Positions 18,037 to 27,963 of a DNA stretch of 64,000 nucleotides are shown piece after piece (the stretch's first letter is position 1; each line of letters begins with the position of its first letter). The stretch spans positions 2,857,501 through 2,921,500 of the forward strand of contig NZ_CP090095.1 of NCBI RefSeq assembly GCF_021391675.1. The letters run 5' to 3'. This DNA is from Neorhizobium galegae (lineage in GTDB: Bacteria; Pseudomonadota; Alphaproteobacteria; Rhizobiales; Rhizobiaceae). Position numbers and translations under genes: made by a program. The notes below the pieces were generated by a model. That model made no database searches. It was given only the letters and a program-made list of their open reading frames with translations, and was not told the DNA's origin.

Positions 18037-18500
18037 GGCTGATCGAGCTTTCTCCACCCGGCCAGAAAATCATCACCGGTACGCTTCTCTTCACCGCCGA
18101 GGACATCGTCCGCTACGCGAAGAAATTCGATCCGCAGCCCTTCCACGTGGATGCCGAAGCAGCGAAAAACTACGTTTTCGGCGCCCTCTGCGCCTCCGGT
18201 TGGCATACCTGCGCCGGCTGGATGAAGACCTATATCGCCTACTGGAAAACCGAGGTTGCGCGGCTCGAAAGCGAGGGCATCACAGCCCCGAAGCTCGGTC
18301 CTTCGGCCGGCTTCAGAAAACTGCAATGGCTGAAACCGGTCTATGCCGGCGACAGCGTCACCTATTCCGTCGCGCTGACAGAGAGCCGCTCGCTCGCCTC
18401 GCGTCCCGGCACCTGGATCAACATGACCGTCTGTGACGGCGTCAATCAGCATGGCGAGGTGGTGATGCGCTACGAAGGCACTGTGCTGGAATTCGCTTGA
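18033..18500 (+). CDS. MaoC-fold (hot-dog) dehydratase-like protein, second of a pair
   Basis: 155 residues, clearly related to the preceding product. It repeats the motif as YAKKFDPQPFHVDAEAAK and shares GWHT and the SRSLASRPGTW stretch (SRSLRSRPGIG in the partner). ATG 18033 overlaps the upstream stop (ATGA). The two may form a heterodimer, since eukaryotic hydratase-2 uses two hot-dog folds of which only one is catalytic. Here both copies keep the Asp/His motif. Confidence 0.82.
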   Translation: MRLIELSPPGQKIITGTLLFTAEDIVRYAKKFDPQPFHVDAEAAKNYVFGALCASGWHTCAGWMKTYIAYWKTEVARLESEGITAPKLGPSAGFRKLQWLKPVYAGDSVTYSVALTESRSLASRPGTWINMTVCDGVNQHGEVVMRYEGTVLEFA

Positions 18501-18546
18501 AGTTTCCGTGCAAGCCCCTCGCCCGGCCCGCCTTCGTGGCCGGGAC

Positions 18547-19086
18547 TTAGTGACCTGAAAATTCGACCAGCGTTCTGACTTCCACGCCGAGCGCTTCGAG
18601 CTTCCGGCGACCGCCGAGATCCGGCAGGTCGATGACGAAGCAGGCCGAGACGATCTCGGCGCCAAGCTGACGCAGCAGCTTTACCGCACCTTCCGCGGTG
18701 CCGCCTGTCGCGATCAGGTCGTCGGTGAGGATCACTTTCTCGCCGGCCCTCACCGCATCCACATGGATCTCCATCTCGTCGGTGCCGTATTCGAGGCTGT
18801 AGGCCATCCGAACGGTCTGGTGCGGCAGCTTGCCCTTCTTGCGGATCGGCACGAAACCGGCTCTCAACTGGTGCGCCAGCGCGCCGCCGAGGATGAAGCC
18901 GCGCGCCTCGATGCCGGCGATCTTGTCGATACCCAGGCCCGCATAGGGTGCCACCAGCTCATCCACCGCCTGCCTGAAGGCAACGGCGTCGCCGAGCAAC
19001 GTGGTGATGTCGCGGAAGATGATGCCCGGTTTCGGATAATCCGGGATGGAACGGATGGCGGCGGAGAGAGCGTTTTTGGAAGACAT
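18547..19086 (-). CDS. apt: Adenine phosphoribosyltransferase
   Basis: 179 residues. It salvages adenine with PRPP to give AMP in the cytoplasm. The PRPP loop [13 protein letters not shown] spans about 118-130, and [10 protein letters not shown] and EARGFILGG are typical Apt stretches. ATG 19086 gives the usual N-terminus [18 protein letters not shown]; the frame is open further upstream but passes through the petC terminator. It is downstream of petABC but separated from it by that terminator. A methylthioadenosine phosphorylase gene, often beside apt in rhizobia, is absent. Confidence 0.95.
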   Translation of the reverse strand: MSSKNALSAAIRSIPDYPKPGIIFRDITTLLGDAVAFRQAVDELVAPYAGLGIDKIAGIEARGFILGGALAHQLRAGFVPIRKKGKLPHQTVRMAYSLEYGTDEMEIHVDAVRAGEKVILTDDLIATGGTAEGAVKLLRQLGAEIVSACFVIDLPDLGGRRKLEALGVEVRTLVEFSGH

Positions 19087-19150
19087 GTGACCCACATATT
19101 TGGCGGCAGGAAGGAGACCGAGCCTAGCAACTGATGGCTCCCCTCCCAAC

Positions 19151-19178
19151 AAAAAAGGCGACCCGCAGGCCGCCTTTT
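19151..19178 (-). terminator. Intrinsic terminator of petABC
   Basis: On the minus strand the arms AAGGCG and CGCCTT enclose a GC-rich loop and run into a six-T tract, 20 bases after the petC stop. Confidence 0.85.
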
Positions 19179-19198
19179 CGCAATCACGAGGTAAAACC

Positions 19199-20074
19199 TC
19201 AGTGTTCCTTGCTGGCATAGACCGACTTCTTGGTCAGGTAGATCAGGCCGGTGAAGATCACCAGGAAGATCATCACCATGAAACCGGTGCGCTTGCGATC
19301 TTCGAGATGAGGCTCGGCAGCCCACATCAGGAAGGCCGAGATATCCTTGGCATACTGATCGACCGTCTGCGGCGCGCCGTCGTCATAGGTCACCTGGTCG
19401 GCGCTGAGCGGCGGAGCCATGGCGAGCGCGGCGGCGCTGGCGAAATACGGATTGTAATGGGTGCCCGGAGCAACCTCGACCCCGGCCGGCGGTTGCTCGT
19501 AGCCGGTCAGCAGCGAATGGATGTAATCCGGTCCGCCTTCCTGGTACTGGGTGAATATGTCGATGACGAACTGCGGGAAACCGCGGGTCACGCCGCGGGC
19601 TTTGGCGATCAGCGACATGTCCGGCGGTGCTGCGCCGTTGTTGGCGGCAGCGGCAGCCTGGGTGTTCGGGAAGGGCGACGGGAAGTGGTCGGACGGAACG
19701 GCGGTGCGCTCGAACATCTCGCCTTCGTCGTTCGGGCCGTCCTGAACCTTGTAGTTGGCCGCGAACGCCTTCACCTGGGCTTCCGAATAACCGAGGTCTT
19801 CCAGGGTGCGGAAGGAGACCAGACGCATCGAGTGGCAGGCGGAACAGACTTCCGTATAGACCTTCAGGCCGCGCTGGAGCTGGCCCTTGTCATAATGGCC
19901 GAAAGGACCCGCGAAGCTCCAGTCGGTTTCCTTGGGATGGTGGATCGGAAAATGCGGCGTTTCCGCATGTTCCGCGGCCGGGGCCGCAGCGTGATTTTCC
20001 TGCGCCACGGCCGAGGCGACGCCCATTCCCGCCAGAAAGGCCAGCGAGACGAGGCTTGTAACAAGCTTGTTCAT
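19199..20074 (-). CDS. petC: Cytochrome c1 of the ubiquinol-cytochrome c reductase
   Basis: 291 residues. A cleavable signal peptide ends near VAQE (about 25). Haem c is attached at CSACH (C77, C80, H81) and the sixth ligand is probably the Met of AMAPPL. A C-terminal membrane anchor ([13 protein letters not shown]) is followed by a short basic tail. It passes electrons from the Rieske centre to soluble cytochrome c. It is a separate c1 gene, not a fused b-c1 gene as in Bradyrhizobium. Last gene of petABC. Confidence 0.97.
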   Translation of the reverse strand: MNKLVTSLVSLAFLAGMGVASAVAQENHAAAPAAEHAETPHFPIHHPKETDWSFAGPFGHYDKGQLQRGLKVYTEVCSACHSMRLVSFRTLEDLGYSEAQVKAFAANYKVQDGPNDEGEMFERTAVPSDHFPSPFPNTQAAAAANNGAAPPDMSLIAKARGVTRGFPQFVIDIFTQYQEGGPDYIHSLLTGYEQPPAGVEVAPGTHYNPYFASAAALAMAPPLSADQVTYDDGAPQTVDQYAKDISAFLMWAAEPHLEDRKRTGFMVMIFLVIFTGLIYLTKKSVYASKEH

Positions 20075-20101
20075 AATTCTAATCCCTCTCGGTCGCAGGC
20101 G

Positions 20102-21373
20102 TCAGGCGCGGGCTTCGGCGGATTTGCCGTTCTTTTTCTCAAGAACCGCTTCCGTGATGGAGTTCGGAATGCGCCTCGGCGTTTCGAACAGGCCGAGCAG
20201 CGGCATGATCACCAGGAAGAAGCCGAAGTAGTACAGCGTGCCGATCTGCGACAGCGCGGTGAAGATGCCTTCCGCCGGCTGGGAACCGAGCCAGCCGAGC
20301 ATGATCGCATTGGCAACGAACAGCCAGAAGAACAGCTTGTACCAGGGACGGTAGACGGCGGAGCGGACCTTCGACGTGTCGAGCCAGGGCAGGAAGAACA
20401 GGATGAGGATCGAACCGAACATCACCAGAACGCCGCCAAGCTTGGAGTCGATGAAGAGGACATTGAACGTGATCGCGCGCAGCATGGCGTAGAACGGCAG
20501 GTAGTACCATTCCGGAACGATGTGAGCGGGGGTCTTCAAGGCGTCGGCCGGGATGTAATTGTCCGGGTGGCCGAGGTAGTTCGGCATATAGAAGATGAAC
20601 CAGGCGTAGACGATCAGGAAGACGGAGACGCCGAGCGCATCCTTCATCGTCGCATAGGGCGTGAAGGCGACGGTGTCGGTCTTGGTCTTCACCTCAACGC
20701 CGGTCGGGTTGGTCTGGCCGGTGACGTGCAAGGCCCAGATGTGCAGGATGACGACGCCGGCGATCATGAAGGGCAGCAGGTAGTGCAGCGAGAAGAAGCG
20801 GTTCAGCGTCGGCTGGTCGACGGCAAAGCCGCCGAGCAGGAACTGCTGGATCCATTCGCCGACCAGCGGGAAGGCCGAGAAGAAGCCGGTGATGACGGTC
20901 GCGCCCCAGAAGGACATCTGACCCCAGGGCAGAACGTAGCCCATGAAGCCGGTCGCCATCATCAGCAGGTAGATCACCACGCCGAGGATCCAGAGGATTT
21001 CGCGGGGTGCCTTGTAGGAGCCGTAATAGAGGCCACGGGCGATATGCAGGTAGACGGCGACGAAGAAGAACGAGGCGCCGTTGGCATGCATGTAGCGCAG
21101 CAGCCAGCCATGGTTCACGTCGCGCATGATCTTTTCGACCGAGTCGAAGGCGATGCCGGTCGAAGCGGTATAATGCATGGCGAGCACCACGCCGGTGATG
21201 ATCTGCACGATCAGCATGACCGACAGCATGGCGCCGAACGTGTAGGCATAGTTCAGATTGCGGGGAACGGGGTAGGAGATGAAGCTGTCATGGATCATGC
21301 GCGGCAGCGGAAGCCGCGAATCGATCCACTTTTCGATGCCGGTCGATGGCTGGTATGTGGAATGACCGCTCAT
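20102..21373 (-). CDS. petB: Cytochrome b of the bc1 complex
   Basis: 423 residues with eight predicted helices. The haem ligands are H96/H110 and H197/H211, each pair 14 apart, as in alphaproteobacterial cytochrome b. The quinol-oxidation motif PEWY is present in [10 protein letters not shown]. It carries the two quinone sites that drive the Q cycle. 13 bases separate it from petA and 27 from petC, so the three form one operon. Confidence 0.98.
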   Translation of the reverse strand: MSGHSTYQPSTGIEKWIDSRLPLPRMIHDSFISYPVPRNLNYAYTFGAMLSVMLIVQIITGVVLAMHYTASTGIAFDSVEKIMRDVNHGWLLRYMHANGASFFFVAVYLHIARGLYYGSYKAPREILWILGVVIYLLMMATGFMGYVLPWGQMSFWGATVITGFFSAFPLVGEWIQQFLLGGFAVDQPTLNRFFSLHYLLPFMIAGVVILHIWALHVTGQTNPTGVEVKTKTDTVAFTPYATMKDALGVSVFLIVYAWFIFYMPNYLGHPDNYIPADALKTPAHIVPEWYYLPFYAMLRAITFNVLFIDSKLGGVLVMFGSILILFFLPWLDTSKVRSAVYRPWYKLFFWLFVANAIMLGWLGSQPAEGIFTALSQIGTLYYFGFFLVIMPLLGLFETPRRIPNSITEAVLEKKNGKSAEARA

Positions 21374-21386
21374 AAATATTATCCCC

Positions 21387-21965
21387 TCACCCGATCCTGA
21401 TCACTGTGTCGGACGCAAATGCAAAATTCGGAATGGCGAGGTTCTGCGGCGCCGGGCCCTTACGGATACGGCCCGCCGTATCATAGTGAGAGCCGTGGCA
21501 CGGACAGAACCATCCGCCGAAATCGCCGGACTGGCCGAGCGGAACGCAGCCGAGATGGGTGCAGGAACCGATCATCACGATCCAGTTCTCCTTGCCCTGG
21601 CCGGCGGAACGATCGATATCGCTTGCCTGCGCGTCGGCTGGCAGATTGGCGTTGCGGGCGACGGGATCCTTGAGATCCGCCAGCGCCACGGCATTCGCCT
21701 CTTCCACTTCCTTCGGCGTGCGGTTGCGAATGAAGACAGGCTTGCCGCGCCACTTGACGGTCAGCGACATGCCCGGCTGGAGAGCACCGACATTCACTTC
21801 GATGGAGGCGAGCGCCAGCGTCGAGGCGTCCGGGCGCATCTGGTCGATGAAGGGCCAGGCAACAGATACAGCGCCGACAGCGCCGGCCATGCCGGTGGTC
21901 AGATAAAGGAAATCACGGCGAGTGGGCTCGCCCAGTGTTTCGCTATGTGTGTCGTGCTCGCTCAC
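21387..21965 (-). CDS. petA: Rieske iron-sulfur subunit of the bc1 complex
   Basis: 192 residues. The 2Fe-2S ligands are C135 and H137 in CTHLGC, and C154 and H157 in CPCHGS; C140 and C156 form the usual disulfide. A twin-arginine-like signal TRRDFLYL (15-22) is followed by the single membrane anchor, in keeping with Tat export of a folded Rieske head. First gene of petABC; the promoter must lie in 21966-22357. Confidence 0.97.
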   Translation of the reverse strand: MSEHDTHSETLGEPTRRDFLYLTTGMAGAVGAVSVAWPFIDQMRPDASTLALASIEVNVGALQPGMSLTVKWRGKPVFIRNRTPKEVEEANAVALADLKDPVARNANLPADAQASDIDRSAGQGKENWIVMIGSCTHLGCVPLGQSGDFGGWFCPCHGSHYDTAGRIRKGPAPQNLAIPNFAFASDTVIRIG

Positions 21966-22357
21966 GGCTCAATCATCCTTCTCACGCAATTCGCGGAAAC
22001 CGCTCTGCCCCCGTCCGGGCGAATCTCAGTTGAACACAATTCGACCATAGATTCCCCAGCAATCCGGCGCGTTCTATGCTTGATCGCAAAATATGTCCAG
22101 CCTTGGCAAGGGGTGCCGACCAGTTTGTCGCCGGAAAACCCGGAGGGTTCCGGACCAGCGTGACAGGCAGAGCACAGGCCTGAGAAACAAGGCCTGCACT
22201 GGTCTGTTCGGCCCGGAAAAATCAGGCGTTTTCCAAGCGAAACAACGAGGATGGCGCACTTCCCGTTAACTGCCCTGCCGGGCACCGCATTGCAACAAAT
22301 CGGGCCTCATGTTAGGCCAAGCCCACGACAGAAGGCGGCCGTCCCGGACAGACCCGA
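21966..22357. other. 392-base intergenic region between divergent petA and the EEP-fold gene
   Basis: No convincing gene is present. It should hold both promoters. One hairpin is visible: CAGGCCT / AGGCCTG around GAGAAACA (22175-22196), with outer arms ACCAG and CTGGT. Its function is unknown; it could be in the petABC leader. No FNR-type or SoxR-type box was found here. Confidence 0.4.
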
Positions 22358-23296
22358 ATGAGACAAACACTATCGGTTGCCATCTGCGTCATCGTGTCGC
22401 TTGTGCTGATGGCGATCGGGACGCGTTACATACACCCCCACTGGATTTTGGGAACGCTTTACAGCCTGCAGCTGCACGCGGCACTCGGCTGCGTCGCGGC
22501 CATGGTCGTAGCCCTTCTCGTCAAGCGCCACTTTCTGGTCTGGCTGCTGTTCGCCGCCACGCTCCTCTTTGTCGGCCACGCGGTGCTGATGAGCCGCGAC
22601 TTCGCCGCATCGATGACACCTGCGGAGGTGAATGCACCGACCATCAAGCTGATGTCCTTCAACATCCTCAACGACAATTTCGCCAATGCGGAAGACATCG
22701 TCGAAACGATCCGGTCGTCCGGCGCCGACCTGGTCAACATCATGGAAGCCGCCCCGCTCAGGGTCTATATGGACGAGCTGGCGAAGACCTATCCCTACCG
22801 GGTGGGCTGCGGCATGCTGATCGAGGATTGCGACCAGCTCATGCTATCGAAGGTGCCGATCGAAGCGCCGACGGTACAATCGCTCAGCGAGATCTTTCCG
22901 GATCGCTTTATCCTCGCCAAGGTGACCGTCCGCGGCCAAACGATCCATTTCGTCGGCATGCATACGACCAAGCCGTATTTCGACAATTTTCACTCCGTGG
23001 AACTGACCCGCGCCGCTCTCGCGATCAGCGAGACGAGCGGTCCCCTGCTGCTCTCGGGCGATTTCAACGCCTCGAGCCTGGCGCCGAACATGCGCCGGTT
23101 CCTCCGCAATGCCGACCTGGCGACTGCCGGCTTCGAGCCCGCCACCTGGCCGATCCGGGCGGGCGCGTTCGGCGTGCCGATCGACCATGTCTATGCGCGG
23201 GCGCCGCTCAAGATAAAGTCGCTGACCCGCATTCCCCAGCCGCACGGCTCCAACCACTTCGGGCTGATCGCCGAGATCGCCGTTACCGGACAGTGA
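22358..23296 (+). CDS. Membrane-anchored endonuclease/exonuclease/phosphatase-family protein
   Basis: 312 residues. Three hydrophobic segments lie in the first 85 residues, followed by an EEP domain. Its motifs are MSFNIL (metal-binding Asn), GDFN, the catalytic-type IDHVYA and the terminal GSNHFGL, equivalent to the SDH motif. The metal ligand after the second strand reads IMEA. Such membrane-bound proteins may act on phosphodiesters outside the cytoplasm; the substrate is unknown. It ends 9 bases from the end of the convergent ABC exporter gene. Confidence 0.82.
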   Translation: MRQTLSVAICVIVSLVLMAIGTRYIHPHWILGTLYSLQLHAALGCVAAMVVALLVKRHFLVWLLFAATLLFVGHAVLMSRDFAASMTPAEVNAPTIKLMSFNILNDNFANAEDIVETIRSSGADLVNIMEAAPLRVYMDELAKTYPYRVGCGMLIEDCDQLMLSKVPIEAPTVQSLSEIFPDRFILAKVTVRGQTIHFVGMHTTKPYFDNFHSVELTRAALAISETSGPLLLSGDFNASSLAPNMRRFLRNADLATAGFEPATWPIRAGAFGVPIDHVYARAPLKIKSLTRIPQPHGSNHFGLIAEIAVTGQ

Positions 23297-23305
23297 GCCG
23301 CAGCG

Positions 23306-25168
23306 CTATTGGGCTGCGTCCGCGGCGAGGAAGCCGCCGGACTGCCTTGCCCAGAGCTCCGAATAGAGCCCTCCCCGCGCAATCAGTTCGTTGTGTGTGC
23401 CGTCCTCGATGATCCGGCCCTTGTCCATGACGATGAGGCGGTCGAGCGCTGCGATGGTCGAGAGCCGGTGGGCGATGGCGAGCACGGTCTTGCCCTGCAT
23501 CAGCCGCTTCAGGTTCGACTGGATCGCCGCTTCCACCTCCGAGTCGAGTGCCGAGGTGGCCTCGTCGAGCACCAGGATCGGCGCATCCTTGATCATCACG
23601 CGGGCGATCGCCACGCGCTGGCGCTGGCCGCCGGAAAGCTTGACGCCGCGCTCGCCCACATGCGCGTCGAAACCCTTGCGGCCGCGCTGGTCTTCGAGAG
23701 CCGCGATGAACGTGTCGGCTTCAGCCTTGCGCGCCGCCTCGACGAGCTGCGCTTCCGTCGCATCCGGCCGACCGAACAGGATATTGTCGCGGATCGACCG
23801 GTGCAGCAGCGAAGTGTCCTGCGTCACCATGCCGATCTGGGCGCGCAGCGATTCCTGCGTCGCCCTGGCGATATCCTGCCCGTCGATCAGGATACGGCCG
23901 CCTTCGAGATCGTAGAACCGCAGGAGCAGGTTGACGAGGGTCGACTTGCCGGCGCCGGAACGCCCGACGATGCCAAGCTTCTCTCCCGGCCGGATGGTGA
24001 GCGACAGATCGTCGATGACGCCCTTCGCCTTGCCGTAGTGAAAACTGACATTCTCGAAGCGGATTTCCGGGCGCTTCACCACCAGCTGCGTCGCATTCGG
24101 CGCATCCACCAGCCCGATCGGCTGCGAGATCAGCTCGGCCGAGTTCTGGATCGTGCCGATATTGCGCATGATGCCGTTGAGCTGCGTCATCAGCCGGCCG
24201 AGCAGGAAGTTCAGCCTCAGCATCAGCGCCATAGTGAAGGCGACGGCACCGGACGAGATCAGGCCGGAGAGCCACAGATGCACGCTCATCGCCGCCATGG
24301 TGACGATCATCGTGCCGGAGAGGAAGGCCATGGAGGCGCGCACGCTGGTCAGCAGCCGGGTGAACGCGATGATCGTGTCCTGGAAGCTCTCGAAACCGGA
24401 TAGCATGTAGCGGTCGTTCGCCTCGTCGCGGCCGAACAGACGAAGCGTCTGAATGTTCGAATAGGCGTCCACCATGCGGCCGCTGATCATCGATCCGGCC
24501 TCGGCCGAGGCCTTGGAGTGTTCGCGAATACGCGGCACGTAATATCTGGCGAGCACCGCGAAGATCGAAAGCCATGCGACGACGACCACAGCGAGCCGCC
24601 AGTCGAGCCCCGCGACCAGCGCAATGGTCGAGACCGAATAGATGCCGACGAACCAGACGCTTTCCATGAAGGAGGTCAGAACGTCGCCGGTCGCCTGCCC
24701 GGCCGACCAGACTTTCGTAACGATACGGCCGGAGAAATCGTTCTGGAAGAAGGAGAGCGACTGGCGTGATACGTGGATGTACGATTGCCAGCGCACCAGG
24801 TTGTAGAAACCGGGCGTGATGATCTGCTGGTCGACCAGCGCCGTCATCAGCCCGATCAGGAAGCGGCCAATGCCGACCACCAGCGCCATGACCACCAGTT
24901 CGGTCCCGTGGTCGACAAGCAGCCCCGACCATCCCTCGGAAGGTTGGGTCGTGTCGAGAATATCGACCAGCCGGCCGACATACCAGAACATCGCCGCCTC
25001 GACGCCGGCGGCAAGACCGCCAAGCACCAGCATAGCGAAGAAGGGAAGTTTGGCTTGACTGACATAGAACCAGACGAAGCCGATCAGGCCCACCGGCGGC
25101 TTCAGGTCGTCCCGCCTCGCAAATGGCTTGATAAAGCTCTCGAATATGCGGAAGACCGATTTCAACAT
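23306..25168 (-). CDS. ABC exporter, fused membrane and ATPase domains (multidrug/lipid type), copy 1
   Basis: 620 residues. Six predicted membrane helices (about 30-340) precede one nucleotide-binding domain. Walker A is GRSGAGKST, the signature is LSGGQRQR, Walker B plus catalytic Glu is LVLDEAT, and the switch His is in IAHRLST, so the ATP site is complete. ATG 25168 gives MLKSVFRIFESF; the longer frame starts with TTG and has no support. It is a close paralogue of the gene at 25962-27818, and the two probably arose by tandem duplication. A ParDE module sits between them. Confidence 0.9.
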   Translation of the reverse strand: MLKSVFRIFESFIKPFARRDDLKPPVGLIGFVWFYVSQAKLPFFAMLVLGGLAAGVEAAMFWYVGRLVDILDTTQPSEGWSGLLVDHGTELVVMALVVGIGRFLIGLMTALVDQQIITPGFYNLVRWQSYIHVSRQSLSFFQNDFSGRIVTKVWSAGQATGDVLTSFMESVWFVGIYSVSTIALVAGLDWRLAVVVVAWLSIFAVLARYYVPRIREHSKASAEAGSMISGRMVDAYSNIQTLRLFGRDEANDRYMLSGFESFQDTIIAFTRLLTSVRASMAFLSGTMIVTMAAMSVHLWLSGLISSGAVAFTMALMLRLNFLLGRLMTQLNGIMRNIGTIQNSAELISQPIGLVDAPNATQLVVKRPEIRFENVSFHYGKAKGVIDDLSLTIRPGEKLGIVGRSGAGKSTLVNLLLRFYDLEGGRILIDGQDIARATQESLRAQIGMVTQDTSLLHRSIRDNILFGRPDATEAQLVEAARKAEADTFIAALEDQRGRKGFDAHVGERGVKLSGGQRQRVAIARVMIKDAPILVLDEATSALDSEVEAAIQSNLKRLMQGKTVLAIAHRLSTIAALDRLIVMDKGRIIEDGTHNELIARGGLYSELWARQSGGFLAADAAQ

Positions 25169-25235
25169 GGACCGGATATAGGCGGATTCTGATCGGCGGC
25201 AAAGCAAAAGCGGCCGGGCGGCGGCTTACATTTTC

Positions 25236-25565
25236 TTAATGATCGGCATCGGGATCTTCGTCGAATATTCCTTCCACGTCTCGCCGCCCGTGAAGAACGC
25301 GCACGACGATCAACCGATCATCCTGTGGAATGTAGTAGATACGGAATGCCTCAAATGACTTCACCGGCCAAGATCTTAGACCTAGGAGTTCCTCATCGGC
25401 AAAGTATCGGGGAGAGCCGCCCAAAGGTGCTGTTGTCAGGACATCGATCGATGACTGAACGGAAACGAGGAACCTTTCCCCGATATCTCGCAGCCCGATG
25501 CCCCCGTAATAGTCGACTTGCCGCAAGATGTCGGATCGGGCCGCGGGTTTGATGATGACTATCAA
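25236..25565 (-). CDS. parE: ParE/RelE-superfamily toxin
   Basis: 109 residues. It begins IIKPAARSDILRQVDYY, has the typical WPVKSFEAFRIYYIPQDDRLIVVRVLHGRRD core, and ends acidic. ParE toxins poison DNA gyrase; other members cut mRNA. The only start that keeps the conserved N-terminus is TTG at 25565, which overlaps the antitoxin stop as TTGA. This makes toxin translation dependent on antitoxin translation and weaker. Confidence 0.85.
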   Translation of the reverse strand: MIVIIKPAARSDILRQVDYYGGIGLRDIGERFLVSVQSSIDVLTTAPLGGSPRYFADEELLGLRSWPVKSFEAFRIYYIPQDDRLIVVRVLHGRRDVEGIFDEDPDADH

Positions 25566-25831
25566 GACGAAGACTTCTTCGCTTTCTTGTCGAGAAGGAG
25601 CGCCGCCTCTGCCTTTAAATCGCTCCAGAACTCAGGCGTAGCGATATGCCCTTCTCCGGAGGAAAGCCCCTCCAGCAACAAAGCCCTCAAGCGTTCGTCA
25701 TTCTCTCTCTGTTGCGCGTCCCGCAAGAGGGTACGGAAATATTCGCTGATATTGCCGTAGCCCTTCGTCGCCATCTGGAGTTCGACAAAGTCCTTCAGGG
25801 TATCGGGAAGAGAAATGGTAATCGTAGCCAT
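25562..25831 (-). CDS. parD: ParD-family antitoxin (ribbon-helix-helix)
   Basis: 89 residues. The N-terminus ATITISLPDTLKDFVE is the DNA-binding ribbon of CopG/ParD proteins, followed by YGNISEYFRTLLRDAQ. The C-terminal half binds the toxin and ends Lys/Ser-rich. The upstream region on the minus strand contains TTAACA and GATAAT about 15 bases apart, a likely autoregulated promoter. Confidence 0.87.
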   Translation of the reverse strand: MATITISLPDTLKDFVELQMATKGYGNISEYFRTLLRDAQQRENDERLRALLLEGLSSGEGHIATPEFWSDLKAEAALLLDKKAKKSSS

Positions 25832-25924
25832 GGCGCACCGGATTTTATTCGCGCTACTAAATTATCCTATCTATTGGGAATTGTTAAGAGCCTTGGCTCT
25901 GCGGAAACCATTGCACGCAAAATA

Positions 25925-25958
25925 ATGAAAGCCCCTCAAGCAATCGAGGGGCTTTCAT
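25925..25958 (-). terminator. Terminator hairpin after the second ABC exporter gene
   Basis: A perfect 13-bp stem ATGAAAGCCCCTC / GAGGGGCTTTCAT with an 8-base loop lies 3 bases beyond the exporter stop. The following minus-strand sequence is A/T-rich but has no uninterrupted T run. Confidence 0.7.
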
Positions 25959-25961
25959 TGC

Positions 25962-27818
25962 TTACTCCGCCGCCGCCTCTTCGATCACATCCTCATGGCC
26001 GATGAAGCCGCCGGACTGACGGTTCCAGAGGTCGGCATAGATGCCGCCGTTCGCGACGAGTTCGCGATGCGTGCCGGCCTCGATGATCCGGCCGCGGTCG
26101 AGCACGATCAGCCGGTCCATTTCGGTGAGCGTCGACAGCCGGTGGGCGATCGCGATCACCGTCTTGCCTTCCATCAGCGCGAACAGGTTCTCCTGGATCG
26201 CCGCTTCGACTTCCGAGTCGAGCGCCGAGGTCGCCTCGTCGAGCACCAGGATCGGCGCATCCTTTAAAAAGACGCGGGCAATCGCGATGCGCTGCCGCTG
26301 GCCGCCCGACAGCTTCACGCCCCGTTCGCCCACATGCGCATCGAGACCCTTGCGTCCCTGCATGTCGGCAAGTCCGTCGATGAACTCCCAGGCGTTTGCC
26401 CGCTTTGCCGCCTCGATGATGTCCGCGTCGGTCGCCTCCGGCTTGCCGTAGGCGATGTTGTCGCGGATCGAGCGGTGCAGCAGCGAGGTATCCTGGGTGA
26501 CCACGCCGATCAGCGAACGCAGGCTGTCCTGCGTCACCGTCGATATGTCCTGGCCATCGATGGTGATGCGGCCGCCCTCCAGATCGTAGAAGCGCAACAG
26601 CAGGTTCATCAGCGTCGTCTTGCCGGCGCCGGAGCGGCCGACCAGACCGACCTTCTGGCCGGCCGGGATATCGAGCGTCAGGCCTTCGATGACGCCCTTG
26701 CCCTTGCCATAGTGGAAGTGGACGTTGTCGTAGCGGATATGGCCCTTTTTCGCGGTGAGCGTCGAAGCGCCCTTCTGGTCCACCACGTCATGCGCCTTGG
26801 TCATCATCGACATGCCGTCATAGACGGTGCCGATGTTTTCGAAGAGCGCCGACACTTCCCACATCACCCATTGCGACATGCCGTTGATGCGCATTGCAAG
26901 GCCGATGGCGATCGCGATCGCCCCGATCGAGATGGCGCTGTCCAGCCAGAACCAGATCGACAACGTGCCGACGGCAAACAGGGCAACGCAGTTGTAGAAG
27001 TAGACCAGCGCCTGGAAACCCGTCACCTTGCGCATCTGCGCATGTACGGTTTTCAGGAATACGTCCATCGCGTCTTGCGCATAGGCCTCTTCCCTTCCTG
27101 CATGCGAGAAGAGCTTGACGGTCGCGATATTCGTATAGCTATCCACGACCCGGCCGGTCATCATCGAGCGCGCATCCGCCTGTTCCGCCGAAATCTTCCT
27201 CAGACGCGGCACGTAATAGGCGACCGTGATCGAGTAGAAGACGATCCACAGGACGAGCGGAACGGCCAAGCGCAGGTCGGCGGCCGCCACGATCGCGATC
27301 ATCGAGATGAAATAGGTGAAGACGTAGACGAACACGTCGAGCACCTTCATCACCGTTTCGCGGATCGCGAGCGAGGTCTGCATCACCTTGGTCGAGACGC
27401 GCCCGGCAAACTCGTTGGCGAAGAACGTCATCGAGTGCCTGAGCAGGAAGCGGTGCATCTGCCAGCGGGCGATCATCGGGAAATTGCCCATCAGGATCTG
27501 GTGCATGATGAGCGAGTTCAGCGTCGCGACCGCCGGCAATCCGATCAGCACCACGAAGGCCATGAAGAACAGTTTCGGCCCTTCGCTTTCAAGGAAGGTC
27601 GCCCGATCGGCGTTGGTCAGCCAGTCGACGATATCGCCGAGGAACTGGAACAGCGCCACTTCGCCGACCGCAATCAGCATCGTACAGGTCGACATGATGA
27701 CGACCCAGGGCCAGACCGGCTTGGTATAGTGCCACAGGAAGGCCGCGAGGCCGGCGGGCGGTAGTGAGGGCGCTTCGTCCGGATAGGGATCAACGCGCCG
27801 TTCGAACCACGAGAACAT
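25962..27818 (-). CDS. ABC exporter, fused membrane and ATPase domains, copy 2
   Basis: 618 residues, same domain order as the gene at 23306. Walker A GRSGAGKTT, signature LSGGQRQR, Walker B LVLDEAT and IAHRLST are all intact, so each copy could work as a homodimer or both as a heterodimer with two active sites. ATG 27818 (MFSWFERRVDPYPDE) has GGAG 8 bases upstream. The start was preferred over a TTG further upstream. A very short ORF with an excellent ribosome binding site lies about 150 bases upstream (27964-28020). Confidence 0.9.
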   Translation of the reverse strand: MFSWFERRVDPYPDEAPSLPPAGLAAFLWHYTKPVWPWVVIMSTCTMLIAVGEVALFQFLGDIVDWLTNADRATFLESEGPKLFFMAFVVLIGLPAVATLNSLIMHQILMGNFPMIARWQMHRFLLRHSMTFFANEFAGRVSTKVMQTSLAIRETVMKVLDVFVYVFTYFISMIAIVAAADLRLAVPLVLWIVFYSITVAYYVPRLRKISAEQADARSMMTGRVVDSYTNIATVKLFSHAGREEAYAQDAMDVFLKTVHAQMRKVTGFQALVYFYNCVALFAVGTLSIWFWLDSAISIGAIAIAIGLAMRINGMSQWVMWEVSALFENIGTVYDGMSMMTKAHDVVDQKGASTLTAKKGHIRYDNVHFHYGKGKGVIEGLTLDIPAGQKVGLVGRSGAGKTTLMNLLLRFYDLEGGRITIDGQDISTVTQDSLRSLIGVVTQDTSLLHRSIRDNIAYGKPEATDADIIEAAKRANAWEFIDGLADMQGRKGLDAHVGERGVKLSGGQRQRIAIARVFLKDAPILVLDEATSALDSEVEAAIQENLFALMEGKTVIAIAHRLSTLTEMDRLIVLDRGRIIEAGTHRELVANGGIYADLWNRQSGGFIGHEDVIEEAAAE

Positions 27819-27963
27819 GAAAGAAGCTCCGTAAATCGGATTGCCGCACGGATCGGCACGCAAGGCGGCCAGAATCGGGCGACGAAAACCTAGGATATCG
27901 AGGCCGGATGTCGGCCACGTAACGAGTCAGGAAGGGAAGAGTTTGCGAGAAACCGCGAAACGC

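Noticed and set aside
19100..21400. A 766-codon plus-strand frame over petBC
   Set aside because: It is antisense to the clear cytochrome b and c1 genes and has the His/Asp/Arg/Gly-heavy composition of a shadow frame.
23306..27818. A heterodimeric exporter with one degenerate ATP site
   Set aside because: Both copies have complete Walker A, signature, catalytic Glu and switch His, so no degenerate site exists.
27819..27963. Remnant of a DUF1127 protein downstream of the 18-codon ORF
   Set aside because: The read-through frame contains LTRYVADIRPRY, faintly like the DUF1127 core, but the match is too weak and interrupted to report.
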